From the NCBI RefSeq assembly GCF_000250675.2, contig NC_018681.1:1302001-1366000 (forward strand): DNA of 64,000 nt, in the 5' to 3' direction. Each line of letters begins with the position of its first letter. The stretch's first letter is position 1. Positions 59,035 through 64,000 of this stretch are shown here, one piece after another. The notes below the pieces were generated by a model that saw only the letters and a list, made by a program, of their open reading frames with translations, ran no database searches and was not told where the DNA came from. Origin of the DNA: Nocardia brasiliensis ATCC 700358 (GTDB lineage: Bacteria; Actinomycetota; Actinomycetes; Mycobacteriales; Mycobacteriaceae). Made by a program: the position numbers and the translations under genes.

Positions 59035-60393
59035 TTAGAGAATCGCGCCCGGGTTGAGGATGCCGTTCGGGTCGAGCGCGTCCTTGATGCGCTGGGTCAA
59101 TGCCATCACGTCGGCGCCGAGTTGGTCGGGTAGCCACGCCTTCTTCAAGCGCCCGACTCCGTGCTCGCCGGTGATGGTGCCGCCGAGCGCGATGGCCAGG
59201 TCCATGATCTCGCCGAAGGCGCGGTGCGCGCGTTCGGTCATGGCGGCGTCGGCCGGGTCGTGCACGATCAGTGGGTGCGTGTTGCCGTCGCCGGCGTGCG
59301 CGATCACCGAGATGGTCACCTCGTTGCGCGCGGCGATCTCGGCGACACCGGTCACCAGGTCGCCGAGCCGGGGCAGCGGGACGCCGACATCCTCGAGCAG
59401 CAGTGCGCCCAGCTTCTCCACCGCGGGAATCGCGAACCGCCTTGCCGCGGTGAAGGCTTCACCTTCCTCGGCGTCGGCGGTGTGGAAAGCTTCGGTCGCA
59501 CCGGCCTTTTCGCAGGCGGCCAGCATGATCTCGGCTTCCCGCCCGGCGAATTCGCCGGGCGCGTCCGAGCGCGCGACGAGCAGTGCGGCGGCCTTGCGAT
59601 CCAGGCCCATCCGCAGTTCGTCCTCGACCGCGTTGATCGAGACCGAATCCATGAATTCCAGCATGGCGGGCCGCAATTCGCCGGTGATGGCGAGGATCGC
59701 GTCGACGGCGGCGGTCAGTGTGGCGAACGAGGCGACGACGGTGCTCTGCGGCGGCTGGGCAGGCAGCAGGCGCAGCGTCAGCTCGGTGATGACGCCGAGC
59801 GTGCCCTCGCTGCCGACGAACAGTTTGGTCAGCGACAGCCCGGCCGAATCCTTGAGCCGGGGCCCGCCGAGCCGCAGCACCGTCCCGTCGGCGAGCACCA
59901 CCTCCATGCCCAGCACGTAATCGGTTGTCACGCCGTACTTCACGCAGCACAGCCCGCCCGCGTTGGTGGCGGCGTTACCGCCGATCGAGCAGATCTCGAA
60001 CGAGGAGGGGTCGGGCGGATACCAGAGCCCTTGCGCGGCGACGGCGCGTTTCACCTCGGCGTTCAGCAGGCCCGGTTGCACGACCGCGGTCCGGGTGACC
60101 GGGTCGACGGTGATCGCCCGCATCCGCTCGGTGCTCAGCACCAGTCCGCCGTCGACCGCCGTGGCACCGCCGGACAGCCCCGACCCGGCACCGCGCGGCA
60201 CAACGGGCACGCGTCGCTCGTGCGCCCAGCGCAGCGCCGCCGCGACATCCTCGGTGCTCGTCGCGCGCACCACCGCGACCGGCGTGCCGGCCGCGGGATC
60301 GCGCGCCCAGTCCTGCCGGTAGCTCGCCAGCAGATCAGGGTCGGTGACGACCGCACCCTCGGGCAGTCCGTCGATCAAGTCACTAACGTCCAC
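59035..60393 (-). CDS. FAD-linked oxidase, GlcD/D-lactate dehydrogenase type
   Basis: This is a 452-residue protein. The N-terminal FAD_binding_4 domain has VPVVPRGAGSGLSGGATAVD and ICSIGGNAATNAGGLCCVKYG; the C-terminal FAD-oxidase_C domain has VIAHAGDGNTHPL and ITGEHGVGRLKKAWL. It oxidises a 2-hydroxyacid such as glycolate or D-lactate. A GlcE/GlcF partner is not adjacent. The start is GTG 60393. No transmembrane segment is seen. Confidence 0.9.
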   Translation of the reverse strand: MDVSDLIDGLPEGAVVTDPDLLASYRQDWARDPAAGTPVAVVRATSTEDVAAALRWAHERRVPVVPRGAGSGLSGGATAVDGGLVLSTERMRAITVDPVTRTAVVQPGLLNAEVKRAVAAQGLWYPPDPSSFEICSIGGNAATNAGGLCCVKYGVTTDYVLGMEVVLADGTVLRLGGPRLKDSAGLSLTKLFVGSEGTLGVITELTLRLLPAQPPQSTVVASFATLTAAVDAILAITGELRPAMLEFMDSVSINAVEDELRMGLDRKAAALLVARSDAPGEFAGREAEIMLAACEKAGATEAFHTADAEEGEAFTAARRFAIPAVEKLGALLLEDVGVPLPRLGDLVTGVAEIAARNEVTISVIAHAGDGNTHPLIVHDPADAAMTERAHRAFGEIMDLAIALGGTITGEHGVGRLKKAWLPDQLGADVMALTQRIKDALDPNGILNPGAIL

Positions 60394-60498
60394 AACTCCA
60401 CGCTAGTCCGCCGGGGCACGCCACGGCCGCCTCGACGGATCGACGCGGCGTTGCCGGATGATCATCTGGTGGTCACCTGCCGCTGGCACCCTGGCAGC

Positions 60499-61020
60499 GT
60501 GCACGAGCCGGCGCAGACCACCGACAACATTGCCGACCGCTTCACCCGATGGTGTGAGGCGGTCGTCGCACGGCTGCCTTGGGGACTGAATCGTCTTGTC
60601 GCGCCGACCTTCCTCGGCTTCGCGCTGATCAACAGCTTCACCTTCGGCGTCGACCTGGCCCTGCTCACCCTCTTCCATGGTGGATTGGGCCTGCCGGTCT
60701 GGCTGTCGGTCTCCGTCGCGTACGTCTGTGCCTTCGGGTTGAGTTTCGTGCTCAATCGCACCTTCAACTTCCACTCGCACGCGCCGGTCGGCAAGCAGGC
60801 CGGGGTCTACGTGGTGGTCGTGGCGATCAACTACGCCGCGTTCATCCTCGGCGTCGGCAGCGGGCTCACCGCGCTCGGCGTCGACTACCACCTGGCGCGG
60901 TTGCTCGCCGGCGGCTGCGAAGCGGTCTACATGTACAGCGCGATGCGCTGGGTCGTGTTCCGCCGCGACGCGAAGGCCGAACCGGCGCCCCCGCGCGACG
61001 TGCGGTCACCGATGTCCTAG
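60499..61020 (+). CDS. GtrA-family membrane protein, second copy
   Basis: This is a 173-residue protein with four hydrophobic segments (LGFALINSFTFGVDLALLTL at about residues 33-52, then near 60-80, 95-118 and 125-145). SFVLNRTFNFHSHAP matches the conserved GtrA loop and RWVVFRRD the C-terminus. GTG 60499 is used; GTG 60469 would add 10 residues. It diverges from the GlcD-like gene. It resembles the 49442-48903 protein but only in the family pattern. Confidence 0.82.
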   Translation: MHEPAQTTDNIADRFTRWCEAVVARLPWGLNRLVAPTFLGFALINSFTFGVDLALLTLFHGGLGLPVWLSVSVAYVCAFGLSFVLNRTFNFHSHAPVGKQAGVYVVVVAINYAAFILGVGSGLTALGVDYHLARLLAGGCEAVYMYSAMRWVVFRRDAKAEPAPPRDVRSPMS

Positions 61021-61069
61021 CCGCGGCGGAAGACCACCGTGTCCGGCCTCCGTGATCAGCCGGTATTGC

Positions 61070-61723
61070 TCACGACCCCACTGACTTGATCAGCACCTCT
61101 GTGCGATCGCCGTCGACGACGATCGCGTCGTCGTCGGTGAGCGCCCAGTGTGCGATGCCTTCGGCGCGATAGGACTCGGCGAGCCGGTCGCACAGGCCGA
61201 GCGGATCGGTCGGCGAGGCGATGTGCGGCACGATCCGCTGCTGCACCAAACCCAGTCCGTCCCAGAGCGGTTCGATCCCGCACGTCGGCTGGACCTCCGC
61301 CGGGTCGTCGGAGGATTCCAGTCCGTGCAGATCGGGGGTCAGCACGCAGGCGCCGGCGCTGTAGCCCGCGTACACGAGCGCGTCGGCCGCCAGCAGCCGG
61401 GGGAGCACGACATCGGCTCCGCTGCGGGCGAATTGGGCGCGCAGCACGAAGGTGTTGCCGCCGCGCACCCACAGCAGCGGGAACTCGGCGAGCGTGCGCT
61501 CCAATTCCGCTGGGCGGCCGACGAAATCGCGCAGATCCACCGTCTCCGGCTCGTACCCGAGCCGGCGCAGCGGGACGATATCGCTGATGATCGCCGACTC
61601 CCACAGCTCGGGCCAGGCGTCACAGGCGTTGGGAATCAACGCGACTCGGCCTGGCGCGCCGACCAGGGCGGCGAGCCGGTCGTAGTGCGCGCCGAACCGG
61701 TAGCTGGACAGGAACAGGCGCAT
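61070..61723 (-). CDS. Peptidase E-like protein (S51 family)
   Basis: This is a 217-residue protein. LWVRGGNTFVLRAQ and GYSAGACVLTP (nucleophile Ser in YSAGA) are the S51 peptidase motifs; such enzymes release N-terminal Asp from dipeptides. VALIPNACDAWPELWES at the start is also typical. The ATG overlaps the stop of the upstream gene as TGATG, giving a coupled three-gene set with 61723-62562 and 62559-63047. Confidence 0.88.
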   Translation of the reverse strand: MRLFLSSYRFGAHYDRLAALVGAPGRVALIPNACDAWPELWESAIISDIVPLRRLGYEPETVDLRDFVGRPAELERTLAEFPLLWVRGGNTFVLRAQFARSGADVVLPRLLAADALVYAGYSAGACVLTPDLHGLESSDDPAEVQPTCGIEPLWDGLGLVQQRIVPHIASPTDPLGLCDRLAESYRAEGIAHWALTDDDAIVVDGDRTEVLIKSVGS

Positions 61724-62562
61724 CAGATGGTGAACGCGAGATTCTGCACGAGCCGTTGCCCGAGTTCCTGATCGCCGCTGATGGTGATCTGGTCCGAGTG
61801 CTGCTCCGCGGTGGTCCGCCCGCCGCCGAGCCGGACGAAATCCGCTGCGGGCAGATGGATGTCGACGGTCGGGGCGCCGTCGAAGGCGTCCACGAAATTC
61901 GCCCGCTCCGCCACCTGGATGTGCAACGAACGCGCCAGTGGTCCGGTCAGCGAGAAGGTGATCCGTGCACCGTCCGGTGCGCCACCCTTTTTCACCACGA
62001 TCCGCGGGATGCTGCCGAGGAACTCGGTGAAGGCGAATTCGCCGCGCTGCCCGCCCTCGTCCACCTGGACGCCCAGCGCGTCGGCGATATCGAGTTCGTG
62101 CATCCAGCAGTCGAACAGCCGCACCCGCATGAACCGGCCGTAGCTGACCAGCCCGATCGGCGACTGGGTCTGGGCCTGCCATTCTTCGTCGCCGAGCGCG
62201 CGCAGCGCCGCCCGCCGTCTGCCGGTGACGTCCTGGAACAGCTCCAGCAACCGTTCGCCGGACAGCGGCCGCAGCCGGTCCACCCAGATCTCGTTGAGCA
62301 CGCCGGTCTCGTTGCGGATATGCGGCAGCGTGCGCACGTCGGCCTTGGGTGTCAGCGGGTCGTGCGCGGGCGGCCGCTCGCCGAGCAACCACGATTCGGT
62401 GCCGACGACGTGCGCGACCACGTCGAACACGGTCCAGCCGGGCAGTGCCGTCGATGTCCGCCACTGGTTTTCGTCGAGTCCGGTGACCAACGCGGCGATC
62501 GCGTCCCACTGCTCGGACAGCAGCCTGGTCAGCTCGGCCCGGTCCAGGGTCGGATCGATCAT
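61723..62562 (-). CDS. Maleylpyruvate isomerase family, mycothiol-dependent-type protein
   Basis: This is a 279-residue DinB-like four-helix protein. The N-terminal helix carries VFDVVAHVVGTESWLLGE with a metal-ligand-type His, and LFDCWMHELDIADALG holds further conserved His/Asp. The C-terminal 80 residues are an SCP2-like domain (FVRLGGGRTTAEQHSDQITI). Members use mycothiol as cofactor, which fits an actinobacterium. The exact substrate is unknown. It is coupled to the HIT gene by a 4-base overlap. Confidence 0.87.
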   Translation of the reverse strand: MIDPTLDRAELTRLLSEQWDAIAALVTGLDENQWRTSTALPGWTVFDVVAHVVGTESWLLGERPPAHDPLTPKADVRTLPHIRNETGVLNEIWVDRLRPLSGERLLELFQDVTGRRRAALRALGDEEWQAQTQSPIGLVSYGRFMRVRLFDCWMHELDIADALGVQVDEGGQRGEFAFTEFLGSIPRIVVKKGGAPDGARITFSLTGPLARSLHIQVAERANFVDAFDGAPTVDIHLPAADFVRLGGGRTTAEQHSDQITISGDQELGQRLVQNLAFTI

Positions 62563-63047
62563 TCGTGTGCTCCTTCTTCCGGCCGGTCCGCGCCCGGCCG
62601 CTCCCGACTCGATGCTTCGTCTTTTTCCAGCGCCGCGATACCGGCCTGGATGGCGGCCGCGGTCGATTGCGGATCGTGTGGCCTGCGCAGCAGGAAGCCG
62701 GCAGCGAAGCGCAGCTTGTCGCCGTGGCTGCGCGGGATCACGTGCAGATGGACGTGCGGAACGGTCTGAAAAGCGGCAGTGCCGTCGTTGAGCACCAGGT
62801 TCGCGCCGTCGGCGGCGAGCGGGCTGCGCCGGACCGCGAGCGCGAGCCGATGCCCGGCCCGGAAGACGTAGGCGCCGAGTTCGGCGTCCAGATCCTCGAG
62901 TTCGGTGGCGTGCTGTTTGGGGATCACCAGCGTGTGCCCGCGGGCGATGGGCCGGATGTCGAGAAAGGCGCAGAGCGAGTCGTCCTCGTACACCTTTGTT
63001 GCGGGGGCAACGCCGGCCACGATGCGGCAGAAGACGCAGTCGGTCAC
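62559..63047 (-). CDS. HIT-family nucleotide hydrolase/transferase
   Basis: This is a 162-residue HIT protein. CVFCRIVAG at the start, RGHTLVIPKQHATELEDL and the triad motif HVHLHVIPR (HxHxHxx) near residue 110 are clear. The tail after residue 140 is Glu/Arg-rich and poorly conserved. Substrates are usually AMP-linked compounds. It is the first gene of the minus-strand three-gene operon running to 61070. Confidence 0.92.
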   Translation of the reverse strand: MTDCVFCRIVAGVAPATKVYEDDSLCAFLDIRPIARGHTLVIPKQHATELEDLDAELGAYVFRAGHRLALAVRRSPLAADGANLVLNDGTAAFQTVPHVHLHVIPRSHGDKLRFAAGFLLRRPHDPQSTAAAIQAGIAALEKDEASSRERPGADRPEEGAHE

Positions 63048-63266
63048 AGGCTGGACCTTACGGCGTACGAGCGGCCCGGAACACCCCGGCGCGAGAATCG
63101 ATCATGATGCACGTCACTTCCCAGGCCTGGCGTCCCCCGCCTGACCTGGTGCCGAACCTTCGAGTAAGTAATGGACCTGCACGTTCGGTCTTGTCGCGGG
63201 CAGCCGCGGCGACCACCATCAGAACCGGCGCTCATCCGTACAACCACCGCGCAGGAGGTGACCCCG

Positions 63267-63440
63267 ATGACCTCGAGAACCCGGCATATCGCCGGAATCC
63301 GGCGCGATCGTGTGACGGGCGTCTCAGCGGTCCGCACAACACGCCGGGTACAGTTGCGAGGATTTGGGCGACCTTACTCTGAAGTAACATCGTCCGGCCG
63401 TCCATCTGTTGCCTGCAAGCTCAGCACAAGAAGGAACTGA
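63267..63440 (+). CDS. Possible 57-residue basic leader protein before pntA
   Basis: An ATG at 63267 is preceded by AGGAGG at 63253-63258. The frame gives 57 residues, Arg-rich (RHIAGIRRDRVTGVSAVRTT) with no hydrophobic stretch, and ends 4 bases before the pntA GTG. Its stop codon also overlaps the pntA ribosome binding region, so translation may be coupled. The composition is unlike a normal enzyme; a regulatory leader or chance frame are both possible. The 219 bases upstream (63048-63266) hold only promoter-like sequence. Confidence 0.3.
   Translation: MTSRTRHIAGIRRDRVTGVSAVRTTRRVQLRGFGRPYSEVTSSGRPSVACKLSTRRN
63374..63387 (+). promoter_or_regulatory. Palindrome TTACT-N4-AGTAA upstream of pntA
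   Basis: TTACT at 63374-63378 and AGTAA at 63383-63387 form a short perfect palindrome 57 bases before the pntA start, a common operator size for TetR-type regulators. It lies within the small candidate leader frame. Confidence 0.4.
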
Positions 63441-63444
63441 CATA

Positions 63445-64000
63445 GTGGAGACAACGCAGAGCGTAGGCGATCAGTCGCCACGCGGCGCGCGTGTCGGAGT
63501 CGTTCGCGAGTCCAACGCGGGCGAACGACGTGTCGCATTGGTGCCGAAGATCATTCCGACCCTGCTGAAGCAGGGGGTGCAGGTGGTGGTCGAGTCCGGT
63601 GCCGGTCTCGGCGCGCTCATTCCCGACAGCGCCTATGAAGAGGCCGGCGCGACGATCGGCGACCCCTGGTCGGCCGAGGTGGTCGTGAAGGTCGCCCCGC
63701 CCAGCGATGCCGAGGTGGCGAAGCTGTCCGACGGGCAGACCCTGATCGGGTTCCTGGCCCCGCGTAACGCGGACAACCAGATCGGCAAGCTGAAAGCCGG
63801 TGGCGTGCAAGCGTTCGCGGTCGAGGCGATTCCGCGGATCTCGCGGGCGCAGGTGATGGACGCGCTGTCCTCGCAGGCCAATGTCGCGGGATACAAGGCC
63901 GTGCTGCTCGCGGCGTCGGAGTCGACGCGCTTCTTCCCGATGCTCACCACCGCGGCGGGCACCGTGAAGCCCGCGACGGTGCTGGTGCTCGGCGTGGGTG
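63445..64000 (+). CDS. pntA: NAD(P) transhydrogenase alpha subunit (5' part; runs off the window)
   Basis: The first 185 codons of PntA are present. RVGVVRESNAGERRVALVPK is the conserved start of the NAD-binding domain, followed by VESGAGLGALIPDSAYEEAGA and FLAPRNADNQIGKLK, and the Rossmann entry VLVLGVG at the end of the window. The full enzyme couples proton entry to NADPH formation. The GTG has AAGGA about 9 bases upstream. The remainder of the gene and the beta subunit lie beyond base 64000. Confidence 0.9.
   Translation, partial: METTQSVGDQSPRGARVGVVRESNAGERRVALVPKIIPTLLKQGVQVVVESGAGLGALIPDSAYEEAGATIGDPWSAEVVVKVAPPSDAEVAKLSDGQTLIGFLAPRNADNQIGKLKAGGVQAFAVEAIPRISRAQVMDALSSQANVAGYKAVLLAASESTRFFPMLTTAAGTVKPATVLVLGVG

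Noticed and set aside
59161..60468. 5' part of a long plus-strand frame leading into the second GtrA gene
   Set aside because: It is antisense to the GlcD-like oxidase; only the part from about 60499 encodes the membrane protein.
1..64000. CRISPR arrays, insertion sequences or prophage genes
   Set aside because: I saw no regularly spaced direct repeats of CRISPR size, no transposase or integrase motifs and no phage structural genes anywhere in the window.

Overview
The window is chromosomal DNA of a high-GC actinobacterium of the Nocardia/Rhodococcus/Mycobacterium group, most likely Nocardia. Evidence: strong GC bias with many GTG starts, mycothiol-dependent-type enzymes, and a gene order from about 27 to 54 kb (pcd, lrp, lat, accA3, sseA, maf, accE, accD5, birA, PH-domain protein, gtrA, purK, purE, fadE25) that matches the order I recall for Mycobacterium tuberculosis Rv3293-Rv3274c.

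Region 1 (about 0.3-17.8 kb) is the most interesting part: a class I lanthipeptide gene cluster. A 58-residue precursor (10838-11014, minus) ends in a core that closely resembles both microbisporicin (NAI-107) and planosporicin. It is followed on the same strand by LanB dehydratase, LanC cyclase, an ABC exporter pair, and two proteins of unknown function. On the plus strand lie a LuxR-like regulator, a DUF2283 protein and a LanF/LanG-type immunity ABC transporter (0.4-3.1 kb), and an ECF sigma factor, its zinc-finger membrane anti-sigma factor and a second ABC transporter (11.3-15.0 kb). A glycosyltransferase, a DUF2511 lipoprotein and a MycE-like methyltransferase follow. An exact GAACC-N15-GCTAC element precedes both the sigma factor and the immunity ABC operon. 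Near matches precede the lipoprotein and the regulator. This suggests a sigma-centred feed-forward regulon like that of the microbisporicin and planosporicin clusters. No LanD decarboxylase, halogenase, dedicated P450 or leader protease is seen.

Region 2 (17.8-21.3 kb) holds a DoxX-like membrane protein, two small secreted proteins with polymorphic-toxin-like domains (Ntox21-like and DUF4258-like) with two small paralogous partner genes, and an initiator tRNA-Met with a strong terminator.

Region 3 (21.6-27.2 kb) holds a 14-TM MFS exporter and a tightly overlapping operon of acyl-CoA thioesterase, condensation-like acyltransferase and cytochrome P450. This looks like a small orphan biosynthetic operon.

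Region 4 (27.2-41.2 kb) holds lysine catabolism (pcd, lrp, lat), an amidohydrolase, a DUF1707 protein, two tandem Ser/Thr kinases, a patatin phospholipase, the acyl-CoA carboxylase alpha subunit, and an SseA-like rhodanese whose active-site Cys is Ser.

Region 5 (41.3-54.4 kb) holds a SufR-like regulator, maf, accE, accD5, birA, a PH-domain protein, a two-component system, gtrA, purK, purE, a PIN/HTH toxin-antitoxin-like pair, a TetR regulator and fadE25.

Region 6 (54.4-64 kb) holds a HelR-type RNA polymerase recycling ATPase divergent from a TetR regulator, a secreted repeat protein, a SCO6745-family protein, a small GNAT, a GlcD-like oxidase, a second GtrA protein, peptidase E, a mycothiol-dependent-type enzyme, a HIT protein, and the start of pntA, which runs off the end of the window.
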